Source: JAGOUU01 sp964609155 (GTDB lineage: Bacteria; Pseudomonadota; Gammaproteobacteria; JAGOUU01). From it: a DNA stretch of 14,111 bases. Location: contig CAZSRF010000045.1 in the NCBI GenBank assembly GCA_964609155.1, forward strand, positions 1 to 14,111. The letters run 5' to 3'. This document shows, piece after piece, positions 6,714 to 12,891 of the stretch (its first letter is position 1; every line of letters begins with the position of its first letter). The position numbers and the translations under genes are program-made. The notes under the pieces were generated by a model. It had not been told where the DNA came from, made no database searches, and was given only the letters and a program-made list of their open reading frames with translations.

Positions 6714-7262
6714 TCAAAATTTCTCTACTATTTCATACTGTAAGGCATTGTTCAAATTTTTACTCCTTATTAAATAAAAATTATTCACCTGCCACTGTAT
6801 TGCTGGATTAATATTATCACAAATTTGTATATCCCCAAGAGCAGCACGTTTAAATAATGTAACATGCGGTGTATATTTATTTTTTTTATTGATCAAATAT
6901 TGTAATTCCAGATCAGGTATTTTTTCTAAATTAAATGCTATGTTATCTATCAACTGCAACAACTGCTTCGGTATTATATTACAACCCAGCCAAAATACTC
7001 TTTTATTACTAAAATAACCAGTATAATCTAAGTTGATAGTAAATTTTTTAAGCTTTATTGTTTGTATATTGTCAATTATTTCAGGTATCAAGTTTTCATA
7101 AACCTCACCTAGAAAAAATAATGTTATATGCAGTTTAGAATCTTCTACTACTTTTACGCCATCATGAAGTTTAAAACTTTTCCGAAACTGAATGATATCA
7201 TTTTTCTCTTTTTTATTAGGAAGTAGCGCAAAAAATAATCTCTGTTTTGTATTTTGATCCAA
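6714..7262 (-). CDS. thpR: RNA 2',3'-cyclic phosphodiesterase (2H family)
   Basis: The 182-residue protein belongs to the LigT/ThpR group of 2H phosphoesterases, which open 2',3'-cyclic phosphates on RNA ends. The two catalytic HxTx motifs are present as HITL (45-48) and HVTL (133-136), in the usual spacing, and the opening RLFFALLP (8-15) is typical. Length matches the family. The start is a TTG at 7262, supported by AAGGAT with a 5-base spacer and by the start of the family alignment. It is the last gene of the rib-nusB-thiL-pgpA-idi operon, 12 bases after idi. It converges with the plus-strand gene ending at 6711, only 2 bases away, and no terminator is visible between them. The physiological substrate in bacteria is uncertain. 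Confidence 0.92.
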   Translation of the reverse strand: MDQNTKQRLFFALLPNKKEKNDIIQFRKSFKLHDGVKVVEDSKLHITLFFLGEVYENLIPEIIDNIQTIKLKKFTINLDYTGYFSNKRVFWLGCNIIPKQLLQLIDNIAFNLEKIPDLELQYLINKKNKYTPHVTLFKRAALGDIQICDNINPAIQWQVNNFYLIRSKNLNNALQYEIVEKF

Positions 7263-7274
7263 GTTTTATCCTTA

Positions 7275-7829
7275 TTACTTACACATTTTTGTTAAATAAT
7301 TTTCACAAAAAACTACTACTTGCTCAAACCACGGTGTATAGTCATTTTTATTTAGTCTATAATCTTCATTAATTTTATCTAAGCCCAGCCAAGCAAGCTC
7401 AGCTATCTCTTGCGTATTATACTTCATGGGCGTATCTTGATACTCACCTAAAAATATATGATCATATTCATGCTCAACCAATCCATTATCAAACTCTGCG
7501 CAATAAATAAAATTACCGATATATTTTAAATCTATTTTAAAGATATCTATATCTGTTAATTCTTCTTGCAATCTTCTTAAAGCTGATTGTTTAATATCTT
7601 CTGATATATTTGGATGACTACAACACGTATTAGTCCATAACCCAGGGCAATGGTATTTAGTTAATGCACGCTTTTGTAATAAGAATTCGAGCTTTTGATT
7701 GTTATATCTGTACAACATAACTGAAAAAGCACGATGTAATAAACCCTTTTGATGAGCAATAAGCTTATCTTCACTGCTTATTACATTATCATTTATATCA
7801 ACCAAAACTACCGTATTACGATTAGACAT
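7275..7829 (-). CDS. idi: Isopentenyl-diphosphate delta-isomerase, type I
   Basis: This Nudix-fold cytosolic enzyme interconverts IPP and DMAPP, which is essential when IPP comes only from the mevalonate route. TNTCCSHP (66-73) contains the catalytic cysteine (Cys70, matching E. coli Cys67), and EHE (119-121) gives the second catalytic site and metal ligands. His26, His32 and His72 fit the metal-binding histidines, and RRLQEEL (85-91) is the Nudix-type helix. Length (184) is standard for type I; it is not the FMN-dependent type II enzyme. The ATG at 7829 overlaps the pgpA stop by 8 bases (ATGTCTAA) and has no Shine-Dalgarno site of its own, so translation is probably coupled. It is separated from the other mevalonate genes by the unrelated gene at 5302-6711 and by thpR. 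Confidence 0.96.
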   Translation of the reverse strand: MSNRNTVVLVDINDNVISSEDKLIAHQKGLLHRAFSVMLYRYNNQKLEFLLQKRALTKYHCPGLWTNTCCSHPNISEDIKQSALRRLQEELTDIDIFKIDLKYIGNFIYCAEFDNGLVEHEYDHIFLGEYQDTPMKYNTQEIAELAWLGLDKINEDYRLNKNDYTPWFEQVVVFCENYLTKMCK

Positions 7830-8322
7830 AATAAAGAAATATATGTAATACTATATTAGCATAGACCCCAGCCAATATATCATCTAACATGATTCCAAAG
7901 CCGCCATGGACTGTTTGATCTATTTGTTTTATTGGCCATGGTTTAACAATATCAAATATTCGAAATAAAATAAATCCTAAAATTATATTAACCCAGCTAC
8001 CATATGGTACATATAGCATCGCCACCAAGTAACCAATAACTTCATCAAAAACTATCCCTGGGTGATCATGATACTCACAAGCTTTAGCAGTTTTACCACA
8101 GATGTATATTCCCAAGAAAAAACCAGTAAAAATAGTTAATAATAAAACTACCTGTGGCCAATTAAAATAATTAAAAATGCCATAAACTAAAACTCCAAGA
8201 ATAGTTCCAAACGTGCCTGGCATAAAGGGCATAAACCCTGAACCTAATCCAAAAGCAAGAAAGTACAATGGATTTTTGGCAATTTCTTTTTTTGATAACT
8301 TTATTTTATTTTTAAAGCTCAA
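7822..8322 (-). CDS. pgpA: Phosphatidylglycerophosphatase A
   Basis: This inner-membrane enzyme dephosphorylates phosphatidylglycerophosphate to phosphatidylglycerol. The family motifs are in order: GSGFMPFMPGTFGT (27-40), DHPGIVFDEVIG (86-97), FRIFDIVKPWPI (120-131) and GGFGIMLDDILAGVYA (140-155). Hydrophobic stretches around 41-51, 57-75, 95-105 and 110-122 are membrane segments. Length 166 is typical. The start is a TTG at 8322 preceded by GGGAG with a 6-7 base spacer. It overlaps the thiL stop by four bases (TTGA), so translation is coupled. The thiL-pgpA pairing is classic in gammaproteobacteria. Confidence 0.95.
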   Translation of the reverse strand: MSFKNKIKLSKKEIAKNPLYFLAFGLGSGFMPFMPGTFGTILGVLVYGIFNYFNWPQVVLLLTIFTGFFLGIYICGKTAKACEYHDHPGIVFDEVIGYLVAMLYVPYGSWVNIILGFILFRIFDIVKPWPIKQIDQTVHGGFGIMLDDILAGVYANIVLHIFLYYV

Positions 8323-9350
8323 AAGTGCTCCCAGCCAGATTCTAAATGTTTTAATTGATGTATCAAATCCAACATAATATTATTTTCTTTATCCATTAAA
8401 ATAATATTATTAACATTATTACGGTATTCTAGTATATCGCAATCTTCAATTTGTCCAATACATGTAATAGGTTCGTGATAGCTTTCAAGAATTTCTTTAT
8501 ACTCTATGGGTGCCGTAAAAATGATTTCGTATTCATCGCCCTTTGTCAATAAGTCCCTGATGTCTAGAGCATCAATTAACTTCTTTTCTTTCGGCAAAGC
8601 ATCAATATTAATTATTGCTGCTTTATTACTTTGCTTTAAGATATGCCCAAGATCGGCTAACAAACCATCACTTAAGTCTACAGCAGCATGAGCGTATTGA
8701 GCAACAAATAACCCAGCATCAATCCTAGGTTCAGGGTAGTATAATTTATTATTATCCTCAATTATTGCTTTTTTGCTATATTGTCCAGATTGATTAGAAA
8801 ATAGTTGCTTTAATACATAATAAGGCTCACCCAAATTACCAGTAATAAATATCCCGTCTTTTACTTTAGCCTGATCGCGCGATAATGTTTTATTATACTC
8901 GTTATTAACCCCGATTACTGTAGTAGTAATGCTAATAGGCCCTTGGTTAACAACACTTGTGGTATCCCCACCAATAAGGGTTAGATTATACTTAAGATCA
9001 AATTTTTGCAATAATCTTTTAAACCCTGTAGAAAAATCTTCAAACCATTTCGGATTATACTCTGAAACTGTTAGATTCAATAACACCCACTTCGGCATTG
9101 CCCCCATAGCAGCGATATCACTTAAACTTACCGCCAAAGATTTATACCCTATACTATCAGCAGGAGCACTCAATAAAAAATGAGTACCTTCTACCAGGGT
9201 ATCAGTAGTAATTAATAAATCTGTGTCTCCCTTTACACTAACAACCGCACAATCATCACCAATACCTAATTTTAGATCTTGATTTAAATTTGTATTTGAA
9301 CTTTGATTTACTTTCTTAAAATACTGTTCAATTATTGCAAATTCTTGCAT
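8319..9350 (-). CDS. thiL: Thiamine-monophosphate kinase
   Basis: ThiL phosphorylates thiamine monophosphate to the active diphosphate with ATP and Mg2+. Seen motifs: GIGDDCAV (29-36), TTDTLVEGTHF (48-58), SLSDIAAMGA (75-84), IGGDTT (126-131), AAVDLSDGLLADLGHIL (222-238) and the C-terminal GDEYEIIFTA (271-280). The last is a variant of the usual GGxDYEL block, with Asp-Glu in place of Glu-Asp. Length 343 is near the usual 320-340. The ATG at 9350 lies 3 bases after the nusB stop and has GGGTAAG upstream. Thiamine synthesis genes are not otherwise present, so TMP may come from salvage or genes elsewhere. Confidence 0.95.
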   Translation of the reverse strand: MQEFAIIEQYFKKVNQSSNTNLNQDLKLGIGDDCAVVSVKGDTDLLITTDTLVEGTHFLLSAPADSIGYKSLAVSLSDIAAMGAMPKWVLLNLTVSEYNPKWFEDFSTGFKRLLQKFDLKYNLTLIGGDTTSVVNQGPISITTTVIGVNNEYNKTLSRDQAKVKDGIFITGNLGEPYYVLKQLFSNQSGQYSKKAIIEDNNKLYYPEPRIDAGLFVAQYAHAAVDLSDGLLADLGHILKQSNKAAIINIDALPKEKKLIDALDIRDLLTKGDEYEIIFTAPIEYKEILESYHEPITCIGQIEDCDILEYRNNVNNIILMDKENNIMLDLIHQLKHLESGWEHF

Positions 9351-9353
9351 GTC

Positions 9354-9770
9354 TTACCCATGTTGTCGTATTTCTTTTGCTAGTTTGTCTAACGAGCCAT
9401 TGATAAACTTAAAGCTATCTTCTGCACCATAAATTTTTGCTATTTCAACAGCCTCATTTATAATGACTTTGTAGGGTACTTCTAATTTATTTTTTAATTC
9501 AAAGCTTGCTAAACGCATAACAGCCCGAGTTACGGGATCTAATTCTAGAATATCGCGCTTAATAAATTTTACAAATAAATTATCTAATTCGGCCATATTT
9601 TCTATAATACTGGTGAAACTCGTTTGAAAATAACTTCTGTCAAACTTGATTCGCGCATTATTTACCAAAAAATCTGCAATAATTTGCTGACTTACGTTTT
9701 TAGAAATATCCTGTTCATATAAAGCCTGCACAATCATCCTTCTGGCACGGTGACGCTCTTTAGGGTTCAT
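9354..9770 (-). CDS. nusB: Transcription antitermination factor NusB
   Basis: NusB binds boxA RNA with S10 (NusE) and promotes antitermination on rRNA operons. The 138-residue chain is the usual length. RRMIVQALYEQDI (10-22) is the family's opening helix, and the C-terminal blocks RAVMRLASFEL (82-92), VPYKVIINEAVEIAKIYG (98-115) and FINGSLDKL (121-129) are characteristic. The start ATG shares one base with the ribH stop (TAATG), which implies coupling, and its place between ribH and thiL is the conserved one. Confidence 0.96.
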   Translation of the reverse strand: MNPKERHRARRMIVQALYEQDISKNVSQQIIADFLVNNARIKFDRSYFQTSFTSIIENMAELDNLFVKFIKRDILELDPVTRAVMRLASFELKNKLEVPYKVIINEAVEIAKIYGAEDSFKFINGSLDKLAKEIRQHG

Positions 9771-10267
9771 TACTGCTCAACTCTTAATTTTCTCATCAAA
9801 CTTATCATACTTAACACAGTCATTGCTGCATCGCTACCTTTATTACCGGCCTTACAACCAGCTCTCTCAATGGCCTGTTCTACTGTATCAGTAGTTAAAA
9901 CGCCAAAACCAACAGGTTTATTATATTCTAGACTCAGCCTGCTTAAGCCACTGGCACATTCTCCTGCAACATAATCAAAATGTGGTGTAGCCCCACGAAT
10001 GACAGCACCTAGTGCAACCACACCATCAACAGATACTTTATTAATCACATTTTGTACAGCCAATGGCAGCTCCATAGCACCTGGTACATAAATTATTTCT
10101 ATATGAGCACTATCTACACCATTGCTATTTAAAGTATAGATGCAACCTTCTACTAAATGATTTACTACAAAACTATTAAATCTACTGGCAACGATAGCTA
10201 TATTTACGTTCCCTACAATATTACTTTCACCTTCTGTGCATTTAATCTGGCTATATTTATATATCAT
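9770..10267 (-). CDS. ribH: 6,7-dimethyl-8-ribityllumazine synthase
   Basis: RibH condenses 5-amino-6-ribitylaminouracil with 3,4-dihydroxy-2-butanone 4-phosphate to form the riboflavin precursor, usually as an icosahedral cytosolic assembly. VPGAMELPLA (61-70) and GAVIRGATPHFDYV (87-100) form the active site, with His96 as the family's catalytic histidine. EQAIERAGCKAGNKG (130-144) carries the phosphate-contact residues. Length 165 is normal. The start overlaps the end of ribB by 11 bases, so translation is probably coupled. Confidence 0.96.
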   Translation of the reverse strand: MIYKYSQIKCTEGESNIVGNVNIAIVASRFNSFVVNHLVEGCIYTLNSNGVDSAHIEIIYVPGAMELPLAVQNVINKVSVDGVVALGAVIRGATPHFDYVAGECASGLSRLSLEYNKPVGFGVLTTDTVEQAIERAGCKAGNKGSDAAMTVLSMISLMRKLRVEQ

Positions 10268-10907
10268 ACTGTAACCTATATTTTATTAAATCTGCGATAG
10301 TACCTATTTTTAAATTATGTTTTTTTGCGAAAATAAATAAATCATCACGCCTAGCCATTGTTCCATCATCATTCAATATTTCTACCAATACGGCAGCAGA
10401 TGTACTCATCGCTGTCAATGTGGCTAAATCAACACATGCTTCTGTGTGCCCAGCTCGACTAAGCACTCCTCCTGAATGCGCCATAATAGGAAAAATATGT
10501 CCTGGTTTTACAATATCTCTAGGGGATGCATCAGGTTTCACACAAGCTCTAATAGTGGTGGCACGGTCATAAGCAGAAATACCCGTGGTAACACCATCTG
10601 CTGCTTCAACAGAGACTGTAAATCTTGTACCAAAACGAGAATTATTATTATCAACTCGAACCATTAAATCTAGCTCCAGCTTTTTACAATCTTCTTGTGT
10701 TAAAGCAAGACAAACTAAACCGCGGCCATATTTAATCATAAAATTTATATCTTCGGGTGTTACCTTTTCTGCAGCTATGATTAAGTCGCCTTCATTTTCA
10801 CGAGATTCATCATCTAACATAATGACCATTTTGCCCAAAGCGAAGTCATGCAAAATATCTTGGATAGTATCAAACACAATGTGTTGATTCTGTTCAACAA
10901 CCAACAT
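10257..10907 (-). CDS. ribB: 3,4-dihydroxy-2-butanone-4-phosphate synthase (RibB only)
   Basis: RibB converts ribulose 5-phosphate to 3,4-dihydroxy-2-butanone 4-phosphate. The acidic metal-binding loop DDESRENEGDLI (32-43), RFGTRFTVSVEAADGVTTG (91-109), RAGHTEACVDLA (151-162) and VEILNDDGTMAR (175-186) cover the active site. At 216 residues it is a stand-alone RibB domain. Many gammaproteobacteria carry a longer RibBA or RibB with a RibA-like C-terminal half at this operon position. Here the ORF ends naturally and overlaps ribH, so there is no sign of a truncation. GTP cyclohydrolase II must be encoded elsewhere or be missing. The ATG at 10907 has GGAGAG with a 7-base spacer and shares one base with the ribE stop (TAATG). 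Confidence 0.95.
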   Translation of the reverse strand: MLVVEQNQHIVFDTIQDILHDFALGKMVIMLDDESRENEGDLIIAAEKVTPEDINFMIKYGRGLVCLALTQEDCKKLELDLMVRVDNNNSRFGTRFTVSVEAADGVTTGISAYDRATTIRACVKPDASPRDIVKPGHIFPIMAHSGGVLSRAGHTEACVDLATLTAMSTSAAVLVEILNDDGTMARRDDLFIFAKKHNLKIGTIADLIKYRLQYDI

Positions 10908-11602
10908 TATAAACTCTCCGCAGCTAATAAACTATTTTCTAATTTTACAGTTTGCATATAGTTTTCAATGTAACGAGCAAACATGTCGATTTCAAGATTT
11001 ACCAAATCATTGGTTATTAAATCGCTTAAATTAGTGTAATCAAGCGTATGAGGTATAATATTTACTGTAAAAGTATAATTTTTATGATTAACACTATTCA
11101 CCGTTAAACTTGCACCATTAATTGTCACTGAGCCTTTAATGGCTATAAACTTTAAATAGTTATGGGCTTTATTAATATTCAGACTAAAAGTAATAATTTT
11201 ATTTTTGTTAATAGCTTCAATGTCGGACACAGCAATCACTGTATCAACATGCCCAAGCACGATATGACCATCAAGACTATCACCTAGTTTTAGTGATCGT
11301 TCCAAATTAACTTTACGTCCTAATGTTAAATACTTAAAGGTGGTTTTTTCAATGGTCTCTGGGGAGATGTCTACTATAAAATAATCACCAGAAAATTCAA
11401 TAACTGTTAAGCAAACGCCATCAACAGCAATACTGTCACCTAATTTTAAATTATTTAAAAAAGCAGATGCCTCAAACGGGATCTTGATTTTGACTCGCCC
11501 TGGTTTGACAGTGATCCCTGTTCTATTTCTCTCTCCCTGTTCACCAGGGTTAAAAGGAACCATGGTAACTAAACCAATATTTGTAATAATACCACTGAAC
11601 AT
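10907..11602 (-). CDS. ribE: Riboflavin synthase, alpha subunit, with an N-terminal insertion
   Basis: The enzyme dismutates two lumazine molecules to riboflavin plus the pyrimidine precursor, normally as a trimer with two lumazine-binding barrels per chain. Barrel 1 shows MFSGII (1-6), LKLGDSIAVDGVCLTV (52-67) and GDYFIVDISPETIEKTT (71-87). Barrel 2 shows LDGHIVLGHVDT (109-120), IKGSVTINGASLTVN (154-168) and IPHTLDYTNL (182-191). Compared with the usual spacing between MFTGII and LKLGDS, this protein has about 17 extra residues (roughly 18-35, NPGEQGERNRTGITVKPG), encoded by a repeat-rich DNA segment. The rest is normal, so the enzyme is probably active. It lies 6 bases after ribD, with no obvious ribosome site. 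Confidence 0.94.
   Translation of the reverse strand: MFSGIITNIGLVTMVPFNPGEQGERNRTGITVKPGRVKIKIPFEASAFLNNLKLGDSIAVDGVCLTVIEFSGDYFIVDISPETIEKTTFKYLTLGRKVNLERSLKLGDSLDGHIVLGHVDTVIAVSDIEAINKNKIITFSLNINKAHNYLKFIAIKGSVTINGASLTVNSVNHKNYTFTVNIIPHTLDYTNLSDLITNDLVNLEIDMFARYIENYMQTVKLENSLLAAESL
11498..11549. repeat. Inverted-repeat-bounded 52-base segment inside ribE
   Basis: CCCTGGT (11498-11504) and ACCAGGG (11543-11549) are perfect 7-bp inverted repeats at the two ends of the segment that encodes the extra residues of riboflavin synthase. Inside it, TCCCTGTTC occurs twice as a direct repeat (11515-11523 and 11534-11542). The segment length matches the ~17-residue excess over the family, and the reading frame is kept. 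Confidence 0.75.
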
Positions 11603-11608
11603 AATTTA

Positions 11609-12790
11609 CTACACGCTTTCCGAACTAAAAGTCAGTCGCCAATCTGACTTGAACTGCTTAATATGTTCACATTTTAACTTAAATAGTCCAGATAGGGAAT
11701 GAGCATTACTCTCATAATTAAACATATTTTGTGCACTATTGCCCATAATCAACCCAGATTGATATATCACCCACTCATCAACTAATTTATTAGTCAGCAA
11801 ATAAGCATTAAATCTACCCCCTGCCTCTATCAACACATCATTACAGTCAAGCTCTGCAAGAAATTGCCATAGTGTAACAATATTTAAATCATCTCCTAAT
11901 GCAATAATATCTATCTTATTGTTTCTAAATATTTGCAATTTATCTGAATTACCCTTATGCTCAAGACAAAGCTTAGTTGTTATGATGATAGTCCGTGCCA
12001 ATTGCTGATCTTGATAAATTTTAGCAGCAGGATCTGTCGCTAAATTTTTATCTAAAACAATTCTAATTGGACGTTTACTATGTTCAATGGGATCATTTAT
12101 AAGATGATTTATAGGTTGCTCATGCATACGAACGGTCATAGCAGGATTATCCGCTATAACTGTCTGCGCTGTGGTGACAATAGCATCACTATAACTGCGT
12201 AATAAGTGCACATCTTGACGACACTCCTCGTTAGTAATCCATTTTGACTCACCATTTTTTAAAGCTATTTTTCCATCTAGACTAGCGGCTATTTTACTTC
12301 TAATAAAAGGTCTGTTTTTAGTTATTCTCGTAAAAAAACCTTTATTGATATTATATGCTTCAAATGCACATACTCCTAAAATAACTTCAATTCCAGCGGC
12401 TTGTAACTTATCGATTCCTACGCCTGCAACTAAAGGGTTAGGATCTTTTATTGCAATAACTACTGTCTTGATTTGATGCTTGATTAAAGCCTCTACGCAT
12501 GGGCCAGTTTTACCAACATGGCAACATGGCTCTAAAGTAACATAGACTATTGAGTCTATTATATTATTTTTGTGACCATTTTTAATGCCCTTTTCCAAAG
12601 CTTCAATTTCTGCATGATTAAGACCAGCTTTGCGATGATACCCTGCGCCAATAATTTGATTATTCTTAACAATAACGCAACCGACCATAGGGTTGGGTGC
12701 TGTTTGACCACGACCTTTTTGGGCTAGATTTAAAGCATATTCCATGAAATAGTCATGGGACTTTAATGGTAACTGATGAGACATTTGCAT
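11609..12790 (-). CDS. ribD: Bifunctional pyrimidine deaminase/reductase RibD
   Basis: RibD deaminates the pyrimidine from GTP cyclohydrolase II and then reduces its ribosyl chain with NADPH. The deaminase half (about 10-150) has the zinc-site HAE (59-61) and PCCHVGKTGPC (88-98), preceded by APNPMVGCVI (31-40). The reductase half (about 160-390) shows SKIAASLDGKIA (165-176), ESKWIT (181-186) and the nucleotide-binding LIEAGGRFNAYLL (320-332). The block normally reading close to VGxGTVxADxP is here TTAQTVIADNP (206-216), a mild deviation. Length 393 is slightly long. Start is at 12790 or the second ATG at 12784; neither has a Shine-Dalgarno site, and both lie just after a strong dyad. Tandem stops (TAG, TAA) end the gene. 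First gene of the nine-gene operon. Confidence 0.95.
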   Translation of the reverse strand: MQMSHQLPLKSHDYFMEYALNLAQKGRGQTAPNPMVGCVIVKNNQIIGAGYHRKAGLNHAEIEALEKGIKNGHKNNIIDSIVYVTLEPCCHVGKTGPCVEALIKHQIKTVVIAIKDPNPLVAGVGIDKLQAAGIEVILGVCAFEAYNINKGFFTRITKNRPFIRSKIAASLDGKIALKNGESKWITNEECRQDVHLLRSYSDAIVTTAQTVIADNPAMTVRMHEQPINHLINDPIEHSKRPIRIVLDKNLATDPAAKIYQDQQLARTIIITTKLCLEHKGNSDKLQIFRNNKIDIIALGDDLNIVTLWQFLAELDCNDVLIEAGGRFNAYLLTNKLVDEWVIYQSGLIMGNSAQNMFNYESNAHSLSGLFKLKCEHIKQFKSDWRLTFSSESV

Positions 12791-12796
12791 AATAAA

Positions 12797-12830
12797 TTAC
12801 AATACAGCGGCTATAGCTACTGTATTGTAA
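12797..12830. promoter_or_regulatory. Perfect 11-bp dyad immediately upstream of ribD
   Basis: TTACAATACAG (12797-12807) and CTGTATTGTAA (12820-12830) are perfect inverted copies separated by 12 bases. The dyad ends 6 bases before the ribD ATG, so an RNA hairpin would cover the ribosome-binding region. Alternatively it is a DNA operator, because it overlaps the likely -10. No U run typical of an intrinsic terminator follows (only TTTATT). No FMN riboswitch motif is present in the ~100-base region. Confidence 0.6.
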
Positions 12831-12847
12831 CATCTTATCTTCATCAA
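12819..12847 (-). promoter_or_regulatory. Candidate ribD operon promoter
   Basis: On the minus strand TTGATG (12847-12842) and TACAGT (12824-12819) are spaced by exactly 17 bases; each matches four of six consensus positions. TACAAT (12829-12824) is a better -10 hexamer but lacks a matched -35. Both -10 choices fall in the first arm of the dyad, consistent with an operator overlapping the promoter. Confidence 0.35.
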
Positions 12848-12891
12848 ATATAAGCCTTGATAGTATCTCAACACACCAAAACCTACGACAA

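Noticed and set aside
6700..6730. Bidirectional terminator between the convergent genes
   Set aside because: The two stops are 2 bases apart and no GC-rich hairpin with a U run is visible nearby.
12791..12891. FMN riboswitch before ribD
   Set aside because: The conserved AGGGGC-type boxes are absent and the space is too small; only the dyad is seen.
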